From: CAZSIA01 sp045126355
Lineage (GTDB): Bacteria; Bacillota_I; Bacilli_A; Acholeplasmatales; Anaeroplasmataceae
Reading direction: 5' to 3'
Assembly (NCBI GenBank): GCA_045126355.1
Contig: JBGVOE010000125.1
Span: 1 to 52,003 of the forward strand
DNA: 52,003 nt
The position numbers and the translations under genes were made by a program. This document shows, piece after piece, positions 1 through 8,430 of this stretch. Each line of letters begins with the position of its first letter. Position 1 is the stretch's first letter. The notes below the pieces were generated by a model that was given only the letters and a program-made list of their open reading frames with translations, made no database searches and was not told the DNA's origin.

Positions 1-504
1 TTTTGAGATATATTCTTTTGTTGACAAAACATAATTATTATTCTTATATGCATTATATCCAAAAATGTAACCTTTGTGATTACTAAAAAGATCATCACGA
101 GAACTAGAGACCCATAACACAACGTAACAATTTGGAAGATAAATATTATAAGTTGCAAAATCATTTCCAGAAAAATTCGTTTCAAATCCAAAATCAAAAT
201 AAAGTCTTTTCAATTCAGAACTTTTAAATTCACCAACTAACCTTTGTGCCCAAAGACCTTCACTATCGTCATATCCTATGTTTAATACTTTGTGTTCGTT
301 ATAAAATTCAGGGAAAATTAAATATGGTTGTTTTTGACCATATTCAGTTAAACCCATGACATAACATTGAACAGTACGACTGTATACTAATTCATATTTA
401 AATATACCATCAGTACATTGTTCTTTTTTATCCTTAAACAAAACACATGATGAACAAGTAATTAATAAACAAGTAAATAATAATGTAATTAATATTTTTT
501 TCAT
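1..504 (-). CDS. Putative lipoprotein, 3' end outside the window
   Basis: An open frame of 168 codons starts at an ATG at 502-504 and runs off the left edge without a stop. A GGAGG ribosome binding site lies just upstream on the minus strand (cctcc near 516-520). The N-terminus, MKKILITLLFTCLLITCSSC, has a basic start, a hydrophobic core and a Cys-rich end, which fits a lipoprotein signal peptide; Cys20 in CSSC is the best lipidation site, although the lipobox is not canonical. The visible mature part is rich in Tyr, Asn and Gly and shows no family I recognise. It probably faces outward on the membrane. The C-terminal part is missing, so no function can be given. Confidence 0.8.
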   Translation of the reverse strand, partial: MKKILITLLFTCLLITCSSCVLFKDKKEQCTDGIFKYELVYSRTVQCYVMGLTEYGQKQPYLIFPEFYNEHKVLNIGYDDSEGLWAQRLVGEFKSSELKRLYFDFGFETNFSGNDFATYNIYLPNCYVVLWVSSSRDDLFSNHKGYIFGYNAYKNNNYVLSTKEYISK

Positions 505-605
505 TATAAAACTAACCTCCAAATAAATCTATATGGAATCATTTAAAAATAATTTTAATACTCTATATAAATTATATCTTTAAAAATTATTTTTTCAAAG
601 CGAAG

Positions 606-640
606 TAGAAAAAAGACATAATTAATAATAACTATGTCTT
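606..640 (-). terminator. Intrinsic terminator of the beta-lyase operon
   Basis: The arms AAGACATA (613-620) and TATGTCTT (633-640) form an 8-bp stem. On the minus strand the stem is followed by a T-rich run. It lies 12 bp past the stop of the beta-lyase gene. Confidence 0.75.
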
Positions 641-652
641 AAGAATATTTTA

Positions 653-2101
653 TTATAAACTGTCACCAAAATCTTCTTTAAATTTAGCAACTAATCTTTC
701 TTGCCAATCACCTTTTGCTTTAAGTCTTCCAATAAAGAAACGCATTACAGATGGTTCTTCAACAAACTCTAAACCACCAATTAATTCTCTATTTTCATAT
801 AACCAAGCTAAGCGGTCTGCGATAAAACGAATTTGCGATAAAGTAAACACTCTTCTAGGTAAGGCAAGACGAACTAATTCACAACTTGCGATATGTTCAC
901 TTCCATCAGGATTTCTTTCCTCACTTAAAGTTCCACGTTCCATACCACGCGCACCACTTACTAGATAAATTGCAGCAGCTAATGAAGCAGATTGATATTC
1001 ATCTTCTTTAATATGAGAAACAAACTCTCTAGCATTAATATGAAGTCCTAATCCACCCGCAGGAGTAACAATAGGAATATTATACTCAGTTAAAATTCTA
1101 GCAAATTCATAAATAAATTCTGGTCCATGAGAAATCATATCGAAATCCATTGCTTCTTCTAACCCGATAGCTACAGCTTCCATTTCTCTTGTACTCATAC
1201 CACCATAAGTTAAGAAGCCTTCATATACTGGAATTAAAACTTTCATCTTATCATATAAAGCTTTATCATCCATAACAATAGCTCCACCTTTTGCACTACC
1301 TAATTTTCTAGCAGAAAAATAGATAATGTCAGCGCATTTACTAATTTCTAAAGCTATTTCATGAATACTTAAATCCTTACAAATGTCTTCTCTAACTTTA
1401 TTAAAATATAGGTTATCTGTCATTAATGAAGCATCAATCATTAACATGATGTTATTATCATGACACATCTTAGAAACTTCACGAATATTTTTTAAACTTA
1501 CTGGTTGTCCACCAATTAAGTTAGTACCTAATTCGATACGAACAAAAGGAATTCTTTCGCTACCATATAAATCAATTATATCTTGTAATTTATTCAAGTC
1601 CATATCACCTTTAAAAGGTGCGTTGCTTGTAATTTTAATAGCTTCATCTGTAAATACTTCAACAACAGTACCACCACACATATTAATATGTGTTTTAGTT
1701 GTAGTGAAATGATAATTCATTGGAATAATATCATTAGGTTTAACTAAAGATTTAGCTAAGATATTTTCACAAGCTCTTCCTTGATGGGCAGGTAAGAAAT
1801 ATTTTTTACCAAAGAAATGTGAAATACTACTTTCCAAACGATAAAATGTTTCACTACCGGCATAAGAATCATCTGCCATCATCATAGCCGCTAATTGACG
1901 ATCACTCATAGCGTTAGTACCACTATCAGTTAACATATCTAAATAAACATCTTTATTTCTAAGTAAGAATGTATTATTTCCTGCTTCTTTAATTTTTTCT
2001 AATCTCTCATCAATTGGTAAAAGATTTAATTTTTGAACAATTCTTACCTTATGCATTTCTAAAGGTAAGTTTTTTTCTTTGTAAAACTTAATACTACTCA
2101 T
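653..2101 (-). CDS. Tyrosine phenol-lyase/tryptophanase family beta-lyase
   Basis: This is a PLP-dependent beta-eliminating lyase of 482 residues, close to the family length of about 460-475. These enzymes split tyrosine to phenol, or tryptophan to indole, with release of pyruvate and ammonia. Visible family motifs are TDSGTNAMSD (58-67), DDSYAGSE (77-84), AHQGRACEN (105-113) and the PLP-lysine region FSARK (Lys266). Two positions favour tyrosine phenol-lyase: a Thr in HFTTTK (Thr133, where tryptophanases carry Asp) and the Arg in GMERG (Arg389, equivalent to Arg381 that contacts the phenol hydroxyl). The lysine loop, FSARKLGSAKGG, differs from the usual SGKKD or SAKKD form, so the substrate needs testing. 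A GGAGTG site precedes the ATG. The gene follows a small membrane protein gene by 17 bp and is probably cotranscribed with it. Confidence 0.85.
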   Translation of the reverse strand: MSSIKFYKEKNLPLEMHKVRIVQKLNLLPIDERLEKIKEAGNNTFLLRNKDVYLDMLTDSGTNAMSDRQLAAMMMADDSYAGSETFYRLESSISHFFGKKYFLPAHQGRACENILAKSLVKPNDIIPMNYHFTTTKTHINMCGGTVVEVFTDEAIKITSNAPFKGDMDLNKLQDIIDLYGSERIPFVRIELGTNLIGGQPVSLKNIREVSKMCHDNNIMLMIDASLMTDNLYFNKVREDICKDLSIHEIALEISKCADIIYFSARKLGSAKGGAIVMDDKALYDKMKVLIPVYEGFLTYGGMSTREMEAVAIGLEEAMDFDMISHGPEFIYEFARILTEYNIPIVTPAGGLGLHINAREFVSHIKEDEYQSASLAAAIYLVSGARGMERGTLSEERNPDGSEHIASCELVRLALPRRVFTLSQIRFIADRLAWLYENRELIGGLEFVEEPSVMRFFIGRLKAKGDWQERLVAKFKEDFGDSL

Positions 2102-2118
2102 TTAAAACACTCCAATTT

Positions 2119-2637
2119 TTATTGAATTGCACTTAATAACATGCTTGCAACTAATGCACAAACAATGAAAGTAGCAACTAAACCAGCTAATCCAATTAAA
2201 ACTTTTAAAAGTACATTTTTAGTGCGTTTTGAAAATACAAGTGCAATTAATGAGAATAAAGCACTTATAAAACCACCAATTGCTCCACCTACAATAGGTA
2301 CAATTTGACATAACTCTGCGCTATTTCCCCATACCATTACTAAAACGAATGGTAAGAAATAAAATACATATTCATACCATTTAGATTTAGGTATAATTGT
2401 AATAACTTCATAACCAATCACTAAGCTTACACCAGATAATAAACTACCATTTAAAGTAAAAGCGACTGTTTCTTCTTTCACTTCTCCATCAACTACTTGT
2501 TTTAAAGCGATAACAAAAGTGTTTTTTCCTGTTTTTTGAGCTTGTACTCCATTAAAATAAACATTCTTTTTACCAGTAAGTAAACTTTCTTCATAAGCAA
2601 TAGTACCGTATTTTTCATTTTTAATTTCTTGAATCAT
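2119..2637 (-). CDS. Small membrane protein upstream of the beta-lyase gene
   Basis: A 172-residue protein with no family I recognise. The first 80 residues look soluble and beta-rich. The C-terminal half has about three hydrophobic segments (near 88-105, 112-135 and 142-170), the last two rich in Gly and Ala. A strong GGAGAG ribosome binding site precedes the ATG, and a good promoter lies about 55 bp further upstream. It is the first gene of a two-gene unit with the tyrosine phenol-lyase-like enzyme, which suggests a link to amino-acid use or product export, but that is inference from position only. Confidence 0.7.
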   Translation of the reverse strand: MIQEIKNEKYGTIAYEESLLTGKKNVYFNGVQAQKTGKNTFVIALKQVVDGEVKEETVAFTLNGSLLSGVSLVIGYEVITIIPKSKWYEYVFYFLPFVLVMVWGNSAELCQIVPIVGGAIGGFISALFSLIALVFSKRTKNVLLKVLIGLAGLVATFIVCALVASMLLSAIQ

Positions 2638-2692
2638 ATTTTTCTCTCCTCTATTTTAATTAATATTTTATAACCTTAATAAATATAAATAA

Positions 2693-2720
2693 ATTATAAC
2701 ACTATTTAGACATTATTCAA
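2693..2720 (-). promoter_or_regulatory. Promoter of the membrane protein/beta-lyase operon
   Basis: On the minus strand the -35 TTGAAT (2715-2720) and the extended -10 TGtTATAAT (TATAAT at 2693-2698) are separated by 16 bp. The -35 is embedded in CTGTTGAATAATGTC, a motif that recurs around the -35 of the M48 protease promoter near 18.44 kb. Confidence 0.65.
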
Positions 2721-2740
2721 CAGATTATAAGAAATAAAGA

Positions 2741-3325
2741 CTAGTTATCTTTATCCTCTTCTTTTATAATTGGCATAATTCTTTTTTTATAAATTACATT
2801 AACTCTTTTTAATATAATAACTTCCATAAAAGATATAGCTGCGACTAAAATTATATATAAAGAAACTACTAATTCACTAAACTCTTTAAGTAATTCACTC
2901 ATACCAAACATATCGTCATATAAGACGTATTCTATAAAATTCATATTCATAACAATTTCGGCAAATCCTAATTCCATAATCATATTAACTATAAAAAATA
3001 AGGTTGTTAAAACTAATATAAACACTTTATTTAGCATTTCTTTTTTCAAGAATAATGTAGCTATTATACCTAAAACTAAACTAGGTAATATAAAAACTAA
3101 TACATCGATTAAATTAAAAAATAATAAAGATACTAAGAATATAACAACACTACTGCATATACTTCTCACTAGATTTTTATTTTGAAAGTAACATCCAATA
3201 AATACTACTATAACTATCGAAGAAATTGGTGTAGATACTAAAGCTAATAAATTTAATAAAATTAATAAAACTACAACAATTGTACACAATATTGAATCTT
3301 TTACTAAATCAATCATCTTTTTCAC
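2741..3325 (-). CDS. Multi-pass membrane protein of unknown function
   Basis: A 194-residue, very hydrophobic protein with about five membrane segments and a charged C-terminal tail (KKRIMPIIKEEDKDN). The chosen start is a GTG at 3323-3325, about 8 bp after a GGAAGG site; an in-frame ATG three codons later is less well spaced. I do not recognise the family. Some features recall small integral membrane proteins such as YybS (DUF2232), but the length is too short to assign it. It is divergent from the ACT/UPF0210 operon and shares the 125-bp intergenic region with its promoter. Confidence 0.7.
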   Translation of the reverse strand: MKKMIDLVKDSILCTIVVVLLILLNLLALVSTPISSIVIVVFIGCYFQNKNLVRSICSSVVIFLVSLLFFNLIDVLVFILPSLVLGIIATLFLKKEMLNKVFILVLTTLFFIVNMIMELGFAEIVMNMNFIEYVLYDDMFGMSELLKEFSELVVSLYIILVAAISFMEVIILKRVNVIYKKRIMPIIKEEDKDN

Positions 3326-3383
3326 TTACATCACCTTCCCTTATTAAATAATACCACAAATTAATTATATTTAAAAAAAATAA

Positions 3384-3412
3384 TTAAAAATTATAAAATT
3401 ACGTGTTATAAT
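3384..3412 (+). promoter_or_regulatory. Extended -10 promoter of the ACT/UPF0210/esterase operon
   Basis: A TGnTATAAT extended -10 sits at 3404-3412, with a weak -35 (TTAAAA, 3384-3389) 17 bp upstream. The first gene starts about 38 bp downstream behind a GGAGGG site (3437-3442). Confidence 0.65.
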
Positions 3413-3450
3413 TCTTTTAAGTATTTTAAATAAAATCGGAGGGATGAAAT

Positions 3451-3720
3451 ATGAATGCGATAGTAAGTGTAGTTGGAAAAAATACTGTTGGAATTTTAGC
3501 TACAGTAAGTAGCGAATGTGCTAAATATAATGCGGATATCGTTGATGTATCACAAACAATTATAAATGAATATTTTACAATGTTTATGATTGTTAATATC
3601 GAAAAGTTAAATGTTAGTTTTATTGAGTTTGTCGATATTCTAACTGACCTAGGTAAAGAAAAAAATCTTGAAATTCATGCGATGCATGAAGATATTTTTA
3701 ATTTAATGCATAAAATTTAG
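3451..3720 (+). CDS. ACT domain protein, UPF0237 family
   Basis: An 89-residue single ACT domain. The start (MNAIVSVVGKNTVGILATVS) has the typical first strand, followed by the GKNTVGILA turn that in ACT domains lies beside the amino-acid ligand site. The length is normal for UPF0237. The gene lies 8 bp before the UPF0210 gene, and this pair is conserved across Gram-positive bacteria, so a regulatory or sensing partnership is likely. The ligand is unknown. The ribosome binding site GGAGGG is strong. Confidence 0.9.
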   Translation: MNAIVSVVGKNTVGILATVSSECAKYNADIVDVSQTIINEYFTMFMIVNIEKLNVSFIEFVDILTDLGKEKNLEIHAMHEDIFNLMHKI

Positions 3721-3728
3721 GTGATAAT

Positions 3729-5087
3729 ATGTTTAACAATAAAGAAATTTTAGAAACAATTGAAATGATTAATGAACAACACCTAGATGTAAGAACTATT
3801 ACAATGGGTATTTCATTAATTGATTGTATGGATACAGATATATATCGTTCATGTGAAAAAGTATACAATAAAATTTATAAATACGCTAAAGATTTAGTTA
3901 AGGTAGGAAATGAAATATCTAAAAAATACGGTATTCCAATTATTAATAAAAGAGTTTCTGTAACTCCTATTGCACTTTTAGTTGGTGTTAGCGGAGGAGA
4001 CCCTGTTTTATATGCAAAAACATTAGATAAAGTGGCAGAAGATATCGGTATTGACTTTATAGGTGGATACTCTGCATTAGTTCAAAAAGGATTTGCTCCT
4101 GGTGATTTAGAATTAATTAATTCAATCCCTACTGCCCTAGCTGAAACTAAAAGATTATGTTCTTCTGTTAATATCGGTTCTACTAAAGCAGGAATTAATT
4201 TAGACGCTGTTAAAATCATGGGAGAAAAGATTATTGAAGCGGCAACTCTTACAAAAGATAACGAATGTATGGGTGCTTCAAAATTAGTAGTATTCTGTAA
4301 TGCTGTTGATGATAATCCATTTATGGCAGGGGCATTCCATGGTGTCGGTGAAGCAAACGCAGTAATTAACGTTGGTGTAAGTGGACCTGGTGTTGTCAGA
4401 GCGGCTATCGCTAAAGCTAGTAAAGAGGCTCCTATTTCAGAAATAGCAGACATTATCAAAAAGACTGCTTTTAAGGTTACAAGAATGGGTCAACTAGTTG
4501 GAGTTGAAGCTTCTAAGATGTTAAATGTTCCATTTGGTATAGTGGACTTATCTTTAGCTCCTACACCAGCTGTAGGTGACTCTGTAGCTCACATTTTAGA
4601 AGAGATTGGTTTAGAACAATGTGGAGCATGTGGTACAACCGCAACTCTTGCAATGTTAAATGACGCTGTTAAAAAAGGTGGAGTTATGGCTTCAAGTAGA
4701 GTTGGAGGACTTTCTGGAGCATTTATTCCTGTAAGTGAAGACAGAGGTATGATTGATGCAGTTAAAAATGAATCACTAACAATTGAAAAATTAGAAGCAA
4801 TGACTGCTGTATGTTCAGTAGGTTTAGACATGATTGTTGTAAGTGGTGATACATCTAGTGAAGTAATAAGTGCGCTAATTGCTGATGAGGCTGCAATTGG
4901 TATGATTAACTGTAAAACTACTGCTGTAAGAGTAATACCTGCAATAGGCAAAAAAGATGATGAAATGCTAGAATTTGGTGGTTTATTAGGATATGGACCT
5001 ATTATGAAAATATCTAAATTAAAACCAAATGTATTTATTAATCGTGGCGGTCAAATTCCTGCCCCTTTAAACAGCTTAAAAAATTAA
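3729..5087 (+). CDS. UPF0210 (DUF711, PFL-like) family protein
   Basis: A 452-residue protein that matches UPF0210 over its full length. Recognisable stretches include VRTITMGISLIDC, NKRVSVTPIALLVG, SALVQKGFAPGDLELINSIP, FHGVGEANAVINVGVSGPGV and VDLSLAPTPAVGDSVA. Family structures have a pyruvate formate-lyase-like fold, but no reaction is established. No glycyl-radical signature (RVxGY) is visible, so PFL-type radical chemistry is not supported. The gene uses an AGGTGAT site immediately after the ACT gene stop, and an esterase-like gene follows after 11 bp, so the three probably form one operon. Confidence 0.92.
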   Translation: MFNNKEILETIEMINEQHLDVRTITMGISLIDCMDTDIYRSCEKVYNKIYKYAKDLVKVGNEISKKYGIPIINKRVSVTPIALLVGVSGGDPVLYAKTLDKVAEDIGIDFIGGYSALVQKGFAPGDLELINSIPTALAETKRLCSSVNIGSTKAGINLDAVKIMGEKIIEAATLTKDNECMGASKLVVFCNAVDDNPFMAGAFHGVGEANAVINVGVSGPGVVRAAIAKASKEAPISEIADIIKKTAFKVTRMGQLVGVEASKMLNVPFGIVDLSLAPTPAVGDSVAHILEEIGLEQCGACGTTATLAMLNDAVKKGGVMASSRVGGLSGAFIPVSEDRGMIDAVKNESLTIEKLEAMTAVCSVGLDMIVVSGDTSSEVISALIADEAAIGMINCKTTAVRVIPAIGKKDDEMLEFGGLLGYGPIMKISKLKPNVFINRGGQIPAPLNSLKN

Positions 5088-5098
5088 GGTGATAAATA

Positions 5099-6205
5099 AT
5101 GCAAATAAAACTTATTAAAAAATGCGGTTGGAAAAAAGTATATCTTAATGTTTTAGATAAAGAGTATAATATTATTAGAACTAAGGAAATAACTTTTAAA
5201 AATAGTGAAGGAATCTTAGATTTTAATAGTAAAAATGACTTCTTCTACTATCTATCAAATGAAAAAGATTATAAAACTGAAATTGTTATATTATCTGAAA
5301 ACACAAATGAAGTATATCTAAAATATAATAGAAAAAAAAGAAGATATTATATCTATCTTAACGCGCCTGTAGACTATTATAAAAATGTAGAAAGTATTAT
5401 TTTAAAAGATGAAGTAAACTTATTCTTTAGACCTGATAAAAGTAAAAAGATTGATATATTACTTCCAATAGATTATGATTCAAATAAAAAATATGGACTA
5501 CTGATTATGTTTGATGGACAAAATTTATTTGATTTAGAAACTGTTAATCCTTACACCGATAAAAATGATCCATATGGTTCTTGGCAAGTTGATAAAAGTA
5601 TGAGTATGTTAAGAAAAACTTTAAATAAAGAATTTATTGTTGTAGGAATTGAACATACTGATTATTTAAGAACTAATGAATTAATTACACCATCATCATT
5701 CGGAAAATTAAGAGATGAAGGCTTATTTAGTGAAGAGGAAAAAGAAGGTTATATTGACTATCTTGATAATTTTATTAATGAAACACTTCTTCCATATATC
5801 TACAGTAACTATTCTATTGATAAAAATATGATGGGTATTAGTGGTAGTAGTATGGGTGGATTAGGATGTCATTATATCGGTTTAAAAAACTTAGGAAAAT
5901 ATCATTTCATCCTTTGTTATACTCCAGCTTCAGCCCTAATAGTTGATAGTGCTTGGAATAAATTTTATAAAAAACTAAACTTTAAAAACAACTTAGAAAA
6001 ATTACCTATCTTCTATCTTTTTCAAGGTGAAGGTGATGATTTAGAAAAAATATTAGCTTTTGGAAATACTAACTTAATATCTAATTTAATAAATAATGGT
6101 TATCCAAAAGAATTAACTTTTAAATATATAGAACCTACTGCTTTTCATAATGAAGTAGCTTGGCGATATGCCTTTAACTATATGATTTACGAAATTTTTA
6201 AATAA
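5099..6205 (+). CDS. Alpha/beta-hydrolase, esterase D-like
   Basis: A 368-residue cytoplasmic protein with no signal peptide. Residues 1-110 form a beta-rich N-terminal region. The rest is an esterase-type alpha/beta hydrolase (putative esterase family, COG2382/COG2819-like): LLIMFDGQNLF (134-144) is the strand with the oxyanion region and the nucleophile elbow is GSSMG (Ser251). A C-terminal His lies in AFHNEVAWRYAF. The N-terminal part may help bind the substrate, as in trilactone or carbohydrate esterases, but the substrate cannot be read. It is the last gene of the ACT/UPF0210 operon and ends at a strong bidirectional terminator. Confidence 0.85.
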   Translation: MQIKLIKKCGWKKVYLNVLDKEYNIIRTKEITFKNSEGILDFNSKNDFFYYLSNEKDYKTEIVILSENTNEVYLKYNRKKRRYYIYLNAPVDYYKNVESIILKDEVNLFFRPDKSKKIDILLPIDYDSNKKYGLLIMFDGQNLFDLETVNPYTDKNDPYGSWQVDKSMSMLRKTLNKEFIVVGIEHTDYLRTNELITPSSFGKLRDEGLFSEEEKEGYIDYLDNFINETLLPYIYSNYSIDKNMMGISGSSMGGLGCHYIGLKNLGKYHFILCYTPASALIVDSAWNKFYKKLNFKNNLEKLPIFYLFQGEGDDLEKILAFGNTNLISNLINNGYPKELTFKYIEPTAFHNEVAWRYAFNYMIYEIFK

Positions 6206-6206
6206 G

Positions 6207-6252
6207 AAAAAACACGCTTTTTGAAACTATAATTCAGAAAGCGTGTTTTCTA
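6207..6252. terminator. Bidirectional terminator inside the end of the YolD gene
   Basis: The perfect 12-bp arms AAAACACGCTTT (6209-6220) and AAAGCGTGTTTT (6238-6249) flank an 17-base loop, with T-rich runs on both sides. It ends the esterase operon on the plus strand. On the minus strand it serves the YolD gene, whose stop (6227-6229) lies in the loop. Confidence 0.85.
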
Positions 6253-6577
6253 TTATCTTGATATCACAAATATCAGCAATATTAATTTTTGTTTTAATTA
6301 TTGTTATCTTTCGGTAAGTTCTATCTAATTTAGTAAAAATACCAATCATTTTTTTATAACATTCTATACTCTCTACATAATATTTAACTTCAATCATCAT
6401 TCCTATTTCAAGTGAATTAATAATATGTGATAAATACTCTATTTGATCTTCACTTAATTCAATTCGATCTTCTTTAATAATTTCTTCACTAGCTAACATT
6501 TCTCTAAATCCTTTTAAAGCATCAAAAGGAGCGAATATTTTAGCTCTTTCTTTAATCGGCATCTTCGGTCTCTGCAT
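6227..6577 (-). CDS. YolD-like protein
   Basis: A 116-residue protein of the YolD-like family (PF08863). The signature is near the N-terminus: KERAKIFAPFDALKGFREML. In Bacillus and its phages such genes lie directly after UvrX/YqjW-type Y-family polymerases and are thought to act as the translesion polymerase's partner. Here the ATG lies 26 bp inside the 3' end of the polymerase gene, behind a GGAGG site, so translation is probably coupled. The coding end runs into the bidirectional terminator. Confidence 0.88.
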   Translation of the reverse strand: MQRPKMPIKERAKIFAPFDALKGFREMLASEEIIKEDRIELSEDQIEYLSHIINSLEIGMMIEVKYYVESIECYKKMIGIFTKLDRTYRKITIIKTKINIADICDIKIIENTLSEL

Positions 6578-7826
6578 TGTGACCTCCTATTAATTTGTTT
6601 CTTTTGATGGTTGTCGCACCTTCATCAAGATTCATCGCTTTTATAATAGAATTTTTCCCAAACTTAGTTTTTAAAGAATTAATTGTTTGTTCTAATTTTC
6701 TTTCTTTAATAACTTCATTTGGATCAGTAAATAAATCATAGTATTCGTTATCTTCTAACAAAACTTTATTAAAAGATATACCAATTCCTCTTATAAGCGC
6801 ATCTTTTGAAGTAGTTTTATCAAATAGTTCTAAAAAATATGGTAAAAGTTTTGTATAAACATTTGTACAAATTGTAAGTTGCATACTACCACCAGTTGGT
6901 TTAATAGTATCTTTACTATATCTAATAGTTAGACTTATATTTGATGATACTAATTGTTTTTCTACTAACTGAAGTGATAAAACTTCAACCATCTCTTTTA
7001 AAATCAGACGAGCTTTAGCAAATTCATAATCAGAAAATAGGATTTGCGATTGCGAAATTGATTGTGATTTTCTTTTATAATTTTTGATATCTTTAATTGT
7101 TACTGGTTCAATTCCATTAGCATGATCAATTAAAATTTCAGCATTTACCCCAAACTCTTTATATAATCTTTCACTATCGGCCATAACGATATCTTTCATA
7201 GTATAAATACCCATATTATTAAGTCGTCTACTAATACCACCAGCTATCTGCCAAAAATCAGTTAATGGATGATGGTCCCATAATTCTTTTCTAAATTTTT
7301 CTTCATCTAAATACCCGATATTATCTTTAGTATGTTTAGCTGTAATATCTAAAGCTACTTTAGCTAAAAATAAATTTGTCCCAATCCCACAAGCACTTGG
7401 AAGTCCTAATTCACTTCTTATTTTATTCATCAGTGCCTTAGCTAGTTTTTCAGGAGTTGTTTTATATAAAGAAAGGTATGTTGTTACATCTAAAAACATC
7501 TCATCTATTGAATAAGGATATATATCTTCTTTAGCAATATATCTCAGATATATCGAATAGATTTTAGAAGAAAACTCCATATATTTTTTCATTTGAGGCA
7601 TTGCGGTTATATATTCTATGCCATCAGGTATTTCAAATAAGCGACATCTATTTCTAATACCCATTGCTTTAAGTTTTGGTGAAATTGCTAAACAAATCGC
7701 ACCTTTTCCTCTTGATGGGTCCGCTACTACTAAGTTAGTTTCAAACGGATCTAAATTTCGCATTACACACTCACAGGAAGCGTAAAAAGTTTTTAAATCA
7801 ATACATAAATAAATATGATTATCCAT
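6552..7826 (-). CDS. Y-family DNA polymerase, UmuC/UvrX-like
   Basis: A 424-residue translesion polymerase that copies damaged DNA at the replication fork. Catalytic carboxylates are seen in CIDLKTFYASCE (Asp10) and YSIDEMFLDV (Asp108-Glu109). The fingers segment VADPSRGKGAICLAISPKLK is typical, and a helix-hairpin-helix region occurs near FWQIAGGISRRLNNMG. The SFYASCE-type motif and the YolD partner place it with the UvrX/YqjW group rather than Pol IV. It overlaps the YolD gene by 26 bp. A usable ribosome binding site (aaggagg) is seen just upstream. Members are often damage-inducible; I saw no convincing LexA box. Confidence 0.92.
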   Translation of the reverse strand: MDNHIYLCIDLKTFYASCECVMRNLDPFETNLVVADPSRGKGAICLAISPKLKAMGIRNRCRLFEIPDGIEYITAMPQMKKYMEFSSKIYSIYLRYIAKEDIYPYSIDEMFLDVTTYLSLYKTTPEKLAKALMNKIRSELGLPSACGIGTNLFLAKVALDITAKHTKDNIGYLDEEKFRKELWDHHPLTDFWQIAGGISRRLNNMGIYTMKDIVMADSERLYKEFGVNAEILIDHANGIEPVTIKDIKNYKRKSQSISQSQILFSDYEFAKARLILKEMVEVLSLQLVEKQLVSSNISLTIRYSKDTIKPTGGSMQLTICTNVYTKLLPYFLELFDKTTSKDALIRGIGISFNKVLLEDNEYYDLFTDPNEVIKERKLEQTINSLKTKFGKNSIIKAMNLDEGATTIKRNKLIGGHNAETEDAD

Positions 7827-7879
7827 TTTAGAAAAACGCCTCCTTTTTTTAAATCTTGTGTTTGTATTTTAACCAAAAA

Positions 7880-7911
7880 AAGAAAAAAAATCAACGCCAT
7901 TATAGCGTTGA
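7880..7911 (-). terminator. Intrinsic terminator after the DUF11-like gene
   Basis: The arms TCAACGC (7891-7897) and GCGTTGA (7905-7911) form a 7-bp stem; on the minus strand a long T-rich run follows. It is 10 bp past the stop of the 7922-8311 gene and separates it from the polymerase. Confidence 0.85.
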
Positions 7912-7921
7912 CTTAAATACT

Positions 7922-8311
7922 TTACTCGATAGCTCCGATTACACCAGTAATAGTTACTGTAGCTTCTTCTTCTGGTTTTAAAGTAATGTTATTAACCATA
8001 ACAGGTTTATTATAACTAGCAATTTGACCAACAGTAGTACTTACTTCATATCCTGCTTCAAATGGTAATACAAATTCTTCTAATTCATCTTTTAAAGAAA
8101 AATTAACGATCCTTTTATCTCCTACGTTTTTTAGTTTGATTGTGAAAGTTATTTTATCGCCTTCAACATAATAATCATTAGGTCTATCGATTTCTTTTGT
8201 GAAGTCTACAACATCACTACTAAAAATACAAAAACTTGTAGATGCTTCTTTTAAAGATTTAACTGCTTCACTGTTTTTTAATACTTTAACTAAACTTACC
8301 TTATTGTTCAT
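7922..8311 (-). CDS. Small DUF11-like beta-sandwich protein
   Basis: A 129-residue protein whose C-terminal 80 residues resemble the DUF11 or conserved-repeat beta-sandwich of surface proteins: VEGDKITFTIKLKNVGDKRI, then FSLKDELEEFVLPFEAG and LKPEEEATVTITGVIG. Unlike most DUF11 proteins it has one copy, no signal peptide, no membrane segment and no sorting signal. The N-terminal 40 residues are Lys/Ser-rich without a known motif. It is monocistronic, with its own terminator, and divergent from the nuclease-helicase gene. The role is unknown. Confidence 0.65.
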   Translation of the reverse strand: MNNKVSLVKVLKNSEAVKSLKEASTSFCIFSSDVVDFTKEIDRPNDYYVEGDKITFTIKLKNVGDKRIVNFSLKDELEEFVLPFEAGYEVSTTVGQIASYNKPVMVNNITLKPEEEATVTITGVIGAIE

Positions 8312-8430
8312 ATTATCCGTCCCCTTTGTTACAATATATTTATAAAATGAGAAAAATATTCAACAATTTATTTTTATTAATTTTTTTATATATGTGTAGT
8401 ATAATTAAAATAAAAATGGGAGGAAAAAAT

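Noticed and set aside
4082..4951. Long minus-strand open frames inside the UPF0210 gene
   Set aside because: They are antisense to a clearly conserved protein and lack ribosome binding sites.
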